DNA of 64,000 nucleotides from Bombyx mori. Taxonomy: Eukaryota > Arthropoda > Insecta > Lepidoptera > Bombycidae. The number at the start of each line of letters is the position of its first letter. Positions within the stretch are counted from its first letter, which is position 1. This document shows, in pieces, positions 36,326 to 46,437 of this stretch. The position numbers were made by a program, and so were the translations under genes. The notes below the pieces were generated by a model, which saw only the letters and a list, made by a program, of their open reading frames with translations, ran no database searches and had not been told where the DNA came from. Location: the NCBI RefSeq assembly GCF_030269925.1, contig NC_085129.1:13383501-13447500 (forward strand), given 5' to 3'.

Positions 36326-36839
36326 ATTATTATATTATTTTATCAAATTGCCTAGTGACAAACGGTTTTGTTCGTGTTTCATTCATTTGAAGATTTGCAC
36401 AGTAAAATACATATATTTTGACACATTAGCTTTATGGCAGCAGCAGTTTAGGAAATCACACAGTAAATGTAATTAAGTAATTTCCATAAACTGCGATGGC
36501 CTCCATCTTACCTGCTCCAACCCAACAAAACACTCAATTCTGAAACGTATTCACATTTATATCGATAATTCTCGCAACAAAGAAATATACCCAATTGGTA
36601 TTCGTTACTGGCTCGTTCGCTAAGGCTCTCATTATCCGCTTCTTATGTCGTTCATTCGTCCATGAGAAAATTTGTTCCCGTGATTACATAAGTACCGCAA
36701 TGCATTATTCATGCGAGCCAGTTACGATGGATCCTCCCTCCGCAGACTTGGTTCTGGTCCTTGACGAAAATATGTTCATTAATATTTTTGTTGCTGAATC
36801 TAATTCTCGACATTGAAGGCGAAAGTCAGATTTCCACGT
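36326..36839. other. no recognisable feature
   Basis: No element recognised. The open frame at 36595-36816 shows no conserved motif. Confidence 0.4.
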
Positions 36840-37425
36840 TGTTTTTTTTCCCTACCTATTCGCTGATAGCTGGTAGCTATTACAGCTTCGCACGGACGGG
36901 TAAGTGAGCTCACGGATTCAACCTGAGAGAATTTGCCAACACTAGCCCTAGCATGACCAGTACTCCGCAGAATCCGTACCCACCCGCAAAATTATAATTT
37001 GCGTAATTACTTGTGGCAGGACCTGTTGTGAGTCCGCGCGGGTAGGTACCACCACCCCGCCTGTTTCTGCCGTGAAGCAGTAATGCGTTTTGGTTTGAAG
37101 GGCGGGGAAGCCGTTGTAACTATACTTGAGACCTTAGAACTTATATATCAAGATGGGTGGCGCATTTACGTTATAGATGACTATGGGCTCCAGTAACCAT
37201 CTAACACCAGGTGGGCTGTGAGCTCGTCCACCCATATAAGCAATAAAAATATAAAATAAAAAATCTACCACCACTGAAAAGATCCGGCGAGAAACTCAGT
37301 GGGTTGTGTCTGTGGGTTAGTTCACTCGACAAACTCTTCATTGTAATTGACGAGCTCAATGAGGATGGTGACTAGTGCTTGAGGAGCCAAAAAGCATCGA
37401 GAGTGGACCAGGGGATCCGGTAAAA
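36840..37425 (-). mobile_element. Jockey-type LINE 3' tail interrupted by Bm1
   Basis: The left part 36840-36970 (T-run, CTATTCGCTGATAGC, CCGCAGAATC) and the right part from about 37262 (AATCTACCACCACTGAAAAG, GATCCGGCGAGAAACTCAGT) are contiguous in every other copy. A Bm1 lies between them. Confidence 0.8.
36972..37261 (+). mobile_element. Bm1 SINE nested in Jockey tail
   Basis: CACCCGCAAAATTATAATTT through GCAATAAAAATATAAAATAA: the Bm1 3' two-thirds. The short word AATC appears on both sides (CGCAGAATC and AAAATCTACC), consistent with a short target duplication. Bm1 is therefore younger than this Jockey copy. Confidence 0.8.
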
Positions 37426-38450
37426 CAGCAAGTTCTCTACTTTACTAGTTTATCTCAAACGATGTAAACTCTGAAATGGATAAGTTGATTTCCGATAACC
37501 AATTTATGCTCTTTTGCTTTTAGTCTCCTCGATTTATTTAAATAACAACTTTTAAAGTTCCCTTTCAAAGCGACAAAGTGCCGAAATAAAACAAAGCTTT
37601 TCTTCTTTTCAGATCTGAAAAAGCAACGCCGAAGCTTACAGCACGAAAGTGAGTAAATACTTTAAGTTATTCTAAGTTAAGTTCCTACGAACTTCCTCAA
37701 GCGACGAACTATCGGTGAACATTTAAGCTTTAGAGTTTACCTCGTTGTGTTTAAGTTTACTCAAGTTTTGAGTGCGCTAGCAAAATTAAATTCATAAATA
37801 ACTTAAAACAAAACAAAGTCCTATTTTAATATGTAATATTTAGTATAAAATTGGCATAATATGTAAAAATTAAGATAAACAATGTTAGCTAAACTATTTA
37901 AGACTGAAAGTAATAAATAGAATGTCTTACTGGGCATTTAATTTTTTTAAATAAAATAAAAACATACAAACACTCATTAAGAGAAAAAATTATCCCTTTT
38001 AAGAGTTCCACTCTTCTCACGGACTCTTTTTTGATTTCGAAATTCATGAAAATCTTTTGCACTGTGCTCTTTCAATTACTGCTTCAAATATTTAAATCCG
38101 ACCGGCTTCAGGTGAGAATAAAATCACCGAACGATGAATTTCGTAATAATACCTTTTAATTTGAATATGAAAATGTCTTTTTTCGTTAGATTAGAACGCT
38201 TACGTACGTTTTATCGTACGATTATTGGTGAGAAATAGAGATTACTTGTATAATTCTTTAGTTACAAAATATTATCCAAATAACGAACGAAATAACGAAA
38301 TAATTATAGTCGAACTTCGACTACTGTGGGACCACTAGTTAAATAATAATAATAATAAAAACTGTTGTAATAAAAAAAAAATCCTGATCATTTAAAGTAA
38401 TTTTTTTGTCGTTACAGTTCAGTTTTTTAAAGTTGTTCACAATTAAGTAT
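37426..38450. other. no recognisable feature
   Basis: AT-rich, including (AAT)n at 38345-38358. No gene visible. Confidence 0.4.
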
Positions 38451-38458
38451 TGCGTCTC

Positions 38459-38749
38459 TTTTTTTTGCCTACATAATCTGATAGCCTTGAGAGGCTATTT
38501 CAGCTTCTCCTTGACGTGTAGGTGAGCTCAGGGGGCTCAAACCGGAGTGTTGTTAACCCTGGCCCTGGCAAGAGCAGTGCTTCGCAGAATCTACCACCGA
38601 ATCAGAAACGCGACCCACTGAGAAAATCCGGCGAGAGCCTCAGTGGGCTATGTCTATGAGTTAATTTACTCGTCGAGCCCTTCATCGCAAGCGACGGGTT
38701 CGGCGATGACGGTGACCGGAAAGCTGCGCCCAACGTGGGACCCGAACCC
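38459..38749 (-). mobile_element. Jockey-type LINE tail with tRNA-like 5' extension
   Basis: The element is flanked by TGCGTCTC at 38451-38458 and 38750-38757. On the minus strand it starts GGGTTCGGGTCCCACGTTGG then GCGCA (38723-38749), which looks like the T-arm and acceptor 3' half of a tRNA of the Lys type. It then switches to Jockey sequence (GGTCACCGTC...) and ends at a poly(A) (T-run on plus). Confidence 0.7.
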
Positions 38750-38757
38750 TGCGTCTC

Positions 38758-39315
38758 CTACGATAGCTTTGTCGTACGATATTTCACGGATCGTATGATA
38801 CCCGTGCTAACCGGTCAAAATCTATTTGCACGACAAAAGATCCGGATTACAGCGGCGTCGGGTTTTTAAATATCTATGTTTCTGAGCCTTCGATTACACG
38901 GTCCAATTTCTTTCAAACACGACATTTTTCAATTAATATTCAATTTAGATTCGAATATTTACAGCCTCAAATAGAAAGAATGACGCATACATAAAAGGAA
39001 TTCGGAATATTAAAATGGTTTTATTACAAAATTTCACGATTTCATCTTACTTATTCTTCAAAAAAATCGTTAATAGTAAAACATAGATTTCTTATAACAT
39101 TTTATTTCTTTATAGAAGAAACTCAGTACCTTTGCAATATTATACTAGTGATATCGCGTATTATAAAAGACAGATACAGCAATCCTGACTACTTCTGCTG
39201 CAAAGTATTCATCCATATTAAAAGTTCCACCGAAGCCTCAAGATGAACGGAGGATTTCACTTGGTGATGTCCATGGGCACTGATTTCAACTTGTAATTAA
39301 AAAAGCCATTTAGAC
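38758..39315. other. no recognisable feature
   Basis: No element recognised. Confidence 0.4.
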
Positions 39316-40000
39316 AAGACATTTTTTTTTTTTTGCTTATGTTGGTGGACGAGCTCACGGCCCACCTGGTGTTAAGTGGTTACCAGAGCCCATAGACATC
39401 TACAACGTAAATGCCGCGAGATATAAGTTCTAAGGTCTCAGTATAATTACAACGGTTGCCCCACCCTTCAAACCGAAACGCACTACTGCTTCACGGCAGA
39501 AATAGGCAGGGTGGTGGTACCACCACCCACCCGCACGGACTCACAAGAGGTCTTACCACCAGTAATAAATAAAGATACAAGAAGTGAAAATATAACAATA
39601 AAACTCAGTCGTGTTTTAACGAACTTTTGATTAACCAATAACAAACTTTGCATACCCAACGGCTCCAAGCTTGGAATATCTTCCATTTTATAAGTGCTGG
39701 TAAAATAAGTACGGGGCAAGAATTAGTATTGCCAGTGTACAAATACGAGACCGGGCAACAAATTAACGCCGTCGCCCCAGACATGTCTTGTCGGATCCCT
39801 TGGATCCAGTTTCGGTGTTTTTAGGCTCTTCAAGCACCGGTCACTGTCCTCATTGATCTCGTCAATTGCGAAAATTTCAATAAGCAAACTGTAGACACAG
39901 CCCACTGAGTTTCACGCCAAATGTTCTCAGTGGGTCGTGATTCCGATCAGCTTGTAGATTCTACCAAGCACTACTCTTGCAAGGGCAGAAAATATTACCA
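39316..40000. mobile_element. composite repeat copy 1: Bm1(-) + linker + Jockey tail(+)
   Basis: Bm1 in complement at 39325-39567, then a ~190-bp linker (AACAATAAAACTCAGTCG, CCCAACGGCTCCAAGCTTGG), then a plus-strand Jockey-type tail from about 39780 (CGGTGTTTTTAGGCTCTTCA). The same order, orientation and linker occur at 59447-59985. The antisense frames at 39483-39905 are shadows within this repeat. Confidence 0.8.
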
Positions 40001-41370
40001 AACTCTTTCAGTGACATCGCCTACCAGAAACAGTGAGACCAAAATAGCTCCTCAAGGCTAATGGCAATTAGGTAGTCAGAAAACAGACATCTTTATTGAT
40101 ACGATTAAATGTTTTAATTAGTTTTAAAAACAATTATGCATTCGTCCGCAACAAGAAAAATTGTATAATAATTGAAAGATCGGAAAATCCGAGTGGTTTA
40201 CGATCTAACGGCGCTAGGAAATTCCAGGAAATACCTGATTCCAAACATATTTATAACGTAAGACTTAGTAATTTTTCATTAGGAAAACCTAGTCAGTGTG
40301 GTAAGCCTCAAACAAATGTATGGTACAAATCAAAATTTACGCCTTCGAAAACAAACTTAAACATTGCTGCTGTAAAACCCTTAATCATAATTTTACAAAT
40401 TCAACGCGTCGAAAATAAGTACTATATTTGCGTGCACAATAATTTTTCGTTACGTGTTTACGGCATAATATGTTTGCCTTGCGGCGGGATGTTGATCAAC
40501 ATGTTACACCGTAGCATTTACTAGAAACAAATTATTTTTTCTATTAAAGCAACTTATTGTTTTTTTATATCACTATATATCTACTTTGTGGTTGTAAATT
40601 ATGCCATTGAAAATTGTGAGGCAGTAAATAATATTTTTTCCTTAAGTTTTTTTTTATTTTTTGTTTTTCTATGATACTCTATTTGCTGTGTAAATTTTCA
40701 TATAGACATTTTATTCTTTGTCGACTACCGCGCATGTTCGTGCAATTTTACCCTACGTTTTGCACACAATCGTGCTGGCCCTCCGGCATTATTTTTTTAT
40801 TATAACTATTTAAGTAATCTATGTATCTCAGACGCAGACCGCCACAATACTATTACGGTAAACGAACATTAAAAATGTTATAATACATATATACATATAT
40901 ACTTATACTATCATTCTTTCATCGGCCGAGCTAATTTAGAGAATCTCAGATGTCTACAGTTCTTCATTCATAGTTTTAATGCTCAGAATGTATAGCCAAT
41001 CATGTCTCCATCTATTAGAATATACAATATATATATTGGGATTCCAGTATAAACTTAAGTTATATATAATAAACTTAAGTTATATAGAAACTTAAGTATA
41101 ATTTAGTCCAGACTAGACAGTAGCAATGAACAAATTTGTTAATTACACATCGCGTGTTATGAAATTACGCTTCGGTATAAATGCGGCCACCGAAGCGAGT
41201 CAGACAGACGACGTCGCAGGAAGCTTGGCGGAAGCGGGCGCGCACGTTTCCGTTGCGCCCTCCAGCAAACTTGATCATCGCTTCAGTATCGGGAAGCGAA
41301 TACCATTAACGACTGCAAATAAGCCAATCACGAAAGTGTGAATGATTGCTCTGGAAATTGGTAAATTGAA
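40001..41370. other. no supported gene; weak open frames
   Basis: A 142-codon frame at 40096-40524 (plus) starts at TTG and has no domain. Another at 41126-41341 starts at ATG and encodes an Ala-rich segment (RFGINAATEASQTDDVAGSL) in locally higher GC, next to the Jockey target site. Neither has a recognised relative. The rest is AT-rich. Confidence 0.35.
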
Positions 41371-41633
41371 CCGTGTTGATTATTTTTTTTTTTTTTTTTT
41401 TTATTATGATTGAAGGATTACTGGTGGCCCGGAGGCCTTTCCAGTTTCACCAGGACAGGTGGGCGAGCAAAGGCTCAGCCAGGAGGGGTGGGATTTGCTA
41501 ACAGCTACCCGAGCGCCTCCGAAGGAGACCTAACAGCTCAAGAGCAGCTGCTTCGCGAATGAATCTACTACCGGATCGGAATCGCGACCCGCTGAGAAGA
41601 TCCGGCGAGAAACTCAGCGAGCTGATTCATGGG

Positions 41634-44510
41634 TTAGGTTGCACGGCGAACTCTTTGTCGAGTTCGACGAGTACGGTTACCGAGGTCCCTAAGCCTGCTC
41701 CTAGAGCTGAAGGCGTCTAGTGCGAAGGTTATTGGATCTGATGGATCCGTAAGGACGTGTCTAGGGCGTCGACGGTGACTGGCTCCTGCATGATCAGGAT
41801 TCGGGGAGTAGTCAGCGGCGGCTACGATAAGGCGATTATCATGACGCATAGCCTTATCGAAGTACCGTTCCGACGCTGACTTCATGTATTTCTGTATAGA
41901 TTCGAGGCCCAGGTCGTCGTGTAGGTCAACGTTCCTCACGAACCACGGAGCTCCGACGGCTAACCTGCAAAAGCGGGATTGTAGAGATTGAAGGGTGTCT
42001 ATGTGCGTGCGGGCCGCGTGAGCGAACACCACACTCGCGTAAGTCATGACGGGCCTTATGCAAGTTTTGTAAAGTGTCACCTTGTTCCGAAGGGACATTT
42101 TACTCCGCTTACAAATCATGGGGTAGAGTCTACCGAGAATAAACGCGGCACGGTCACGGACTGATTTTATATGCGGGCGGAATGTCATCGATGCATCCAG
42201 GGTAACGCCCAGGTACTTGACCTTCCTGGCCCAGGGTATGGATTGACTAAAGAGAGTAATCGGGGGTGTGAGATTCCTCCTCCTAATACGGGAGGAAATC
42301 CGTGTGGAGCTTCCCCTCTGAAAGAGCACCGCAGTACTTTTCGCTGGGTTGATGTCTATGCGCCATTTTCGGAACCACTGTCCTAGGGCTAGGGCTGCGC
42401 TCTGAAGCTTCTTCGCGATTAGGGACTTGTTTCTACTGGAATAGTAAACAGTCGTGTCGTCGGCGAATAAAGCTAAATGGGTCGGCGGCGACCGGGGAAT
42501 ATCGTTAACGAATAAGCTAAATAGGAGGGGTGAGAGGACAGAGCCTTGCGGGACTCCAGCTGTGAGAGGTCGTGGGGAGGAGCGGGTTCCCTCGACTCGA
42601 TATCGAAAAGAGCGGTTCGACAAGAAGTCCCGTATGATGAGCACGAGACTATCCGGCACACCCATGTTGAATAGTTTGAAAATCAAACCGTTGTGCCAGA
42701 CTTTGTCGAACGCTTTTGCGACGTCGAAGAAGAGAGCTCCCGTGTATAACGGTTTTGGTCGATTAAGCCCCACAAGAATGTGCTCCGTGAGGCGGTGCAC
42801 CTGTTGAACGCATGAGTGATTTGTACGGAATCCGAATTGTTCATCGATGAGAATGCCCTTGGATGAGACGAAGTCTCTGAGGCGTTTGTAGAGCAGACGC
42901 TCATACAGTTTGCCTAGAGACATGAGGAGGCTAATCGGGCGGTAGCTCGTCGGATGATTTTTTGGTTTACCGGGTTTGTGTATGCCGATAACGTCCGCTT
43001 CTTTCCACACCGCGGGAAAGATACAGTTCGCCATAGCGGCATTGAAAATAGATGCCAACATCACGATGAGTTGGACGGGTAGAAGTTTAATAACGCGGTT
43101 GGATATACCGTCGGAACCGGGAGCCTTGCGAGGACGTAGGTCTTTGATCAAGTCTTTAACTTCCATCGGGGTGACGGGTGGTAACACATCAGAGGGTGGC
43201 AAGGAGGCTCTGCGTTCTACCTCACTGTCTACTAATTCTACATGCACAGGGTCCACGGATTGAGTGCTGGGCGTGCACTGGGTTTGCAATGTATCGGCCA
43301 GCAGCTCTGCTTTTTCGTCATCATCGAACGCCGTGAGTCGGCCTGAGGGGCCTACGAGGGGGGGCATAGTTACTACCGTATCCGATTTGAGAGTACGAGC
43401 TAAGCGGTAGTAAGACCTTTGGGAGGGCGCGAGTCCTTCTAAGAAATCAGACCATCTGGCATCTCGGACTTCGGCGATGCGAGACTTTACGTCGCGTTGT
43501 AGGGCACGCATTCGAATACGATTTTCCGCGGTAGGATACCTGTCGTAGGCGCGTATCGAGGCGTTCTTAGCTCTAAGGAGTTCCCTAATATCGTCGGACA
43601 ATTTGAAGCGGTGAAGGAAGTCCTCCGCTACAACTTGTTTCGATGACCTATCTAATGTCGAGGTGATGTGTGACGTTAAGATGTCTATGGCTTCAGCGGT
43701 ATCCTGAGGAGACGGGGTAGAGTCCGGGCTAAACGGTAGCGATGGTGGATCAGATTCAGCCAGGCTGATGCCCAGCGTGTGCCAATCCACCACAGTCCTC
43801 GTGACGGGAACGGAATCGGGAGCGCGACCGAGCTTCATAACGACGGGACGGTGGTCTGAATCTAACTCTGAAACTACTTCGATCGAGTGTAAGCGCAGAG
43901 TTACGTTTTTTAATAACGCTATGTCGAGTATATCCGGGCGATGCGCGATATTTAGCGGGTAGTGAGTCGGGATTAGCGGAGCGACGATATCGAAGGCGAG
44001 ATTATCGACTAACGCGTCAAGCCGCCTGCCATTCGGGGTTGTGGTGTGTGAGTTCCACCTAATGTGTTTACAATTTAGGTCGCCCGCCAGAATGACAGAG
44101 CTCCCCATGCCGAGCAGCGCCTCGATATCACTGCTTAGAACGATCTTATCCGGTGGAAGATAAACGGACGCGATAACGATCGGCGCGTGTCCCGTCAGTG
44201 AGATTCGGCACACTGATGCTTCGATATTAGCGAGCGCGGGAGGATCGAGTGGGACGCAATGCAGGGCTCTTCTATAGTAAATGACGGTACCACCACCACG
44301 AGCAGAGAGCCTGTCGTTCCTGACCATGTTATAGTTCGCGATTTTAGGGTCACGGCGCGCGGGCTTAAGTAGGGTCTCCTGCACTAAAAAGATATCAATT
44401 TGATGGTCACGCAAAAAGTCAGAAACCTGATCACGCTGATTTGCGAGACCGTAAGCGTTAAAAAATCCTATCGTTACGGATAGGGGCTTTATTCTACTTA
44501 TATACGCCAT
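41634..44510 (-). CDS. ORF2: endonuclease-reverse transcriptase of Jockey-clade LINE
   Basis: 958 residues starting at ATG 44510. N-terminal AP-type endonuclease: FFNAYGL with Asn18, QET at 44-46, GDLN at 143-146 and SDHRPV at 218-223, the catalytic and metal-binding signature that nicks target DNA. Central reverse transcriptase: FFDVAKAFDKVW (motif A), GVPQGSVLSPLLFS (motif B) and LALFADDTTVY with FADD at 682-685 (catalytic aspartates). A C-terminal region follows, with an Arg-rich end. No RNase H motif is seen, as usual for the Jockey clade. No frameshifts or missing catalytic residues are evident. The start lies 3 nt after the ORF1 stop in the same frame, so translation probably depends on termination-reinitiation or a similar coupling. 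GC-rich coding contrasts with the AT-rich host DNA. Confidence 0.95.
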   Translation of the reverse strand: MAYISRIKPLSVTIGFFNAYGLANQRDQVSDFLRDHQIDIFLVQETLLKPARRDPKIANYNMVRNDRLSARGGGTVIYYRRALHCVPLDPPALANIEASVCRISLTGHAPIVIASVYLPPDKIVLSSDIEALLGMGSSVILAGDLNCKHIRWNSHTTTPNGRRLDALVDNLAFDIVAPLIPTHYPLNIAHRPDILDIALLKNVTLRLHSIEVVSELDSDHRPVVMKLGRAPDSVPVTRTVVDWHTLGISLAESDPPSLPFSPDSTPSPQDTAEAIDILTSHITSTLDRSSKQVVAEDFLHRFKLSDDIRELLRAKNASIRAYDRYPTAENRIRMRALQRDVKSRIAEVRDARWSDFLEGLAPSQRSYYRLARTLKSDTVVTMPPLVGPSGRLTAFDDDEKAELLADTLQTQCTPSTQSVDPVHVELVDSEVERRASLPPSDVLPPVTPMEVKDLIKDLRPRKAPGSDGISNRVIKLLPVQLIVMLASIFNAAMANCIFPAVWKEADVIGIHKPGKPKNHPTSYRPISLLMSLGKLYERLLYKRLRDFVSSKGILIDEQFGFRTNHSCVQQVHRLTEHILVGLNRPKPLYTGALFFDVAKAFDKVWHNGLIFKLFNMGVPDSLVLIIRDFLSNRSFRYRVEGTRSSPRPLTAGVPQGSVLSPLLFSLFVNDIPRSPPTHLALFADDTTVYYSSRNKSLIAKKLQSAALALGQWFRKWRIDINPAKSTAVLFQRGSSTRISSRIRRRNLTPPITLFSQSIPWARKVKYLGVTLDASMTFRPHIKSVRDRAAFILGRLYPMICKRSKMSLRNKVTLYKTCIRPVMTYASVVFAHAARTHIDTLQSLQSRFCRLAVGAPWFVRNVDLHDDLGLESIQKYMKSASERYFDKAMRHDNRLIVAAADYSPNPDHAGASHRRRPRHVLTDPSDPITFALDAFSSRSRLRDLGNRTRRTRQRVRRAT

Positions 44511-44513
44511 TGA

Positions 44514-46136
44514 TTACCGGCGGAGTGAGGGGAGGACGTACGTATTTAATGACGCGTATACGTCGGCGTATTCTTGCACAACGGCGATAAAGTGTTGTGC
44601 AGTGGAGGCAGAGCGAATGGCGTCGCCCAAAGCGTTAACGCGCTCAAAGTTGATCGACTGAAAGAAGTCGATCGCTAAAGCGAGATTGTCGGACGCGGTC
44701 GGAGGGCAAGTCGCGGGAGAGGGACGAGTCGCGGGGGCGGGACGAATCGCGGAGGAGGGAGTTGTAGCCGTGTTCATGTACGGCAGCGGTTTCGCCCAGG
44801 CCGAGACACTGGGCACCGGCGCCGGAACGAACGCTGGCTTAGCCTGCGACACAGAGGGTGCCGAGGCTTTGATGTCTGGGCCGGAAGCTCGGAGGCGGTT
44901 TTGGCGGGCGACGCGGCGATTTATTTTCGGGGCTCGGGGGCATCCGCGGTAATTTGCGGGGTGACCCTGTGTACGACACAGGACGCAGCTAGGCGGTTCT
45001 GTCGCGGTTTTTTGATCGCGAGTGCATAGGGCCGTGGCGTGATCGCCTAAGCACTTGACGCATCGGGGGCGCGCGTGACAGTTACGGGAAGAATGCCCGT
45101 ATAATTGGCAGTTATGGCACTGGCTAGGTGTGCCTTTCTTGTGTGGGGTTTCGACTGCGATTCCGGAAAGGCTACAGACCGTTCGGATGTTGAATATTTG
45201 CTTACCCTCGGGGGTAGGCTGGAGGGCGACGAGAACCATATTATATGGCTCCCTTCCGCGGCCTGTGTGCATGCGGTGTACGGAGTTAACCGGTAGGCCT
45301 TGTTCGAGAAGGTCGGCCTTGACGAGCTCGGCATCCAACTCTTTAGGGATGCCACGTATAACGGCACGGAGTTCGCGCTCCTCCTGGAGCGTATATGTGT
45401 GGAAACTTATACGCTCCTTACGGAGGTAAGAAGAGAGGGCCCTATGGTCGTCGGATGTTCGAACCTTAATTTGAATGCCGTTCGCGAGGTTACGGGCATT
45501 CGTAAAATTGATATTTTTGGCCTTAAGGGCCAGGGAAACTCGTTCCCAAGCTGCCTTCTCTTGAAGGATTACCGGGGGAGGGGTCTGGGCTTTATTTTGT
45601 GCCACCTGACGCGGCGACGGAGTGGCACGGGCTGGAGGCGCAACGGGAGTCTGAGGGCGGGGGCGCGACGCGTTCGCGGCTTTGCTAATTTTAGCGGTCG
45701 CGGGAGCTCGAGACTCCGCGGCACGCTTCTTACCCTTTTGCACCAGGGTGAATGCATCCGTCGATGAGGCGGGAGCGAGGTCGACCTCCATCTCCGAGTC
45801 AGAGTCGGAGGACGAGGAGGCGGGCGCAGGTGACCTACGAGTAGGTGTTTTGGACGGCGCGACGGAGGCCGCGGATGATCGCGCTGCTGGAACGGTGACC
45901 ACGGCGGACGACGCAGCAGTTTTACTCGCCAGTATAGGCGACGCGGGAACGGCAGGCACGACGGAGGCTGCGGTGCTCGATGCAGAAGCTTTGCACGCAG
46001 GTACAGGCGACGCAGGAGCAGCGAGCTCGGTGGAGTCCACGAGAGGGCTCGCAGTGTGATCGGCCTTGAAGGCCTGAAACTCGGAAGTGAGCTTTGGGTA
46101 GCGAAGCCGGAGAAATTCCGCAAATACAGCGTCCAT
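44514..46136 (-). CDS. ORF1: gag-like nucleic-acid-binding protein of Jockey-clade LINE
   Basis: 540 residues from ATG at 46136 (MDAVFAEFLRLRYPKL); the open frame extends 59 codons further upstream without another likely ATG. The N-terminal half is low-complexity Ala/Pro/Ser-rich. A central domain (ERVSLALKAKNINFTNARNL, then a stretch with RAVIRGIP) fits the ORF1 domain preceding zinc knuckles in Jockey elements. Three CCHC-type knuckles follow: CHNCQLYGHSSRNC, CVKCLGDHATALC and CVLCRTQGHPANYRGC. The family role is to bind element RNA, form ribonucleoprotein and chaperone target priming. The C-terminal tail is again Pro/Ala-rich. The frame is undamaged. Confidence 0.93.
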   Translation of the reverse strand: MDAVFAEFLRLRYPKLTSEFQAFKADHTASPLVDSTELAAPASPVPACKASASSTAASVVPAVPASPILASKTAASSAVVTVPAARSSAASVAPSKTPTRRSPAPASSSSDSDSEMEVDLAPASSTDAFTLVQKGKKRAAESRAPATAKISKAANASRPRPQTPVAPPARATPSPRQVAQNKAQTPPPVILQEKAAWERVSLALKAKNINFTNARNLANGIQIKVRTSDDHRALSSYLRKERISFHTYTLQEERELRAVIRGIPKELDAELVKADLLEQGLPVNSVHRMHTGRGREPYNMVLVALQPTPEGKQIFNIRTVCSLSGIAVETPHKKGTPSQCHNCQLYGHSSRNCHARPRCVKCLGDHATALCTRDQKTATEPPSCVLCRTQGHPANYRGCPRAPKINRRVARQNRLRASGPDIKASAPSVSQAKPAFVPAPVPSVSAWAKPLPYMNTATTPSSAIRPAPATRPSPATCPPTASDNLALAIDFFQSINFERVNALGDAIRSASTAQHFIAVVQEYADVYASLNTYVLPSLRR

Positions 46137-46289
46137 GATGTCTACGTGCCCAGGTGGGGCTACCCTGGGTCTTAGAAAACACTCGCCTTGCGGCGAGGCC
46201 CCAACTTCTCGGACCTGAGCGGTTCTATTGAACACAGGTGGCGATGCGGCACGATTACTGCAGGACAAAGAAAAATCACAACAAAACGG

Positions 46290-46437
46290 AAATAACAAAA
46301 AGAAACAAAACAATTAAACACTTCCAGGAAGACAGTTTGTCGGCAGATATACCACGAACACAGAAATAACAAAAGGAAACAAAACAAATAAAAACTTCCA
46401 GGAAGAGCACTTAGTCGGCAGATGTACCACGAACACA
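46290..46437. repeat. two 74-bp tandem repeats in the LINE 5' UTR
   Basis: Units 46290-46363 and 46364-46437 share AAATAACAAAAGGAAACAAA-like and ACTTCCAGGAAGA words, then a GTCGGCAGAT block and CCACGAACAC. Further upstream, 46453-46493 contains three GGCCGGGC words. Tandem 5' UTR monomers are known as internal promoter units in some LINEs; here that role is inference. Confidence 0.8.

Noticed and set aside
39483..39719. Pair of similar open frames (with 59623-59820) that could suggest a small protein family
   Set aside because: Both are antisense to the same composite repeat (Bm1 plus linker); similarity follows from repeat identity.
40096..40524. 142-codon open frame on the plus strand
   Set aside because: Starts at TTG, has no recognised domain, and lies in AT-rich DNA. 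Without expression or conservation it is not supportable as a gene.
41126..41341. 71-codon Ala-rich frame with ATG start next to the Jockey insertion
   Set aside because: Slightly higher GC and an ATG start, but no recognised domain, splice signal or promoter; left as unassigned.
45047..46123. Overlapping open frames opposite or alternative to ORF1, including a 184-codon Arg/Pro-rich frame
   Set aside because: Shadows caused by the GC-rich, stop-poor ORF1 of the LINE.
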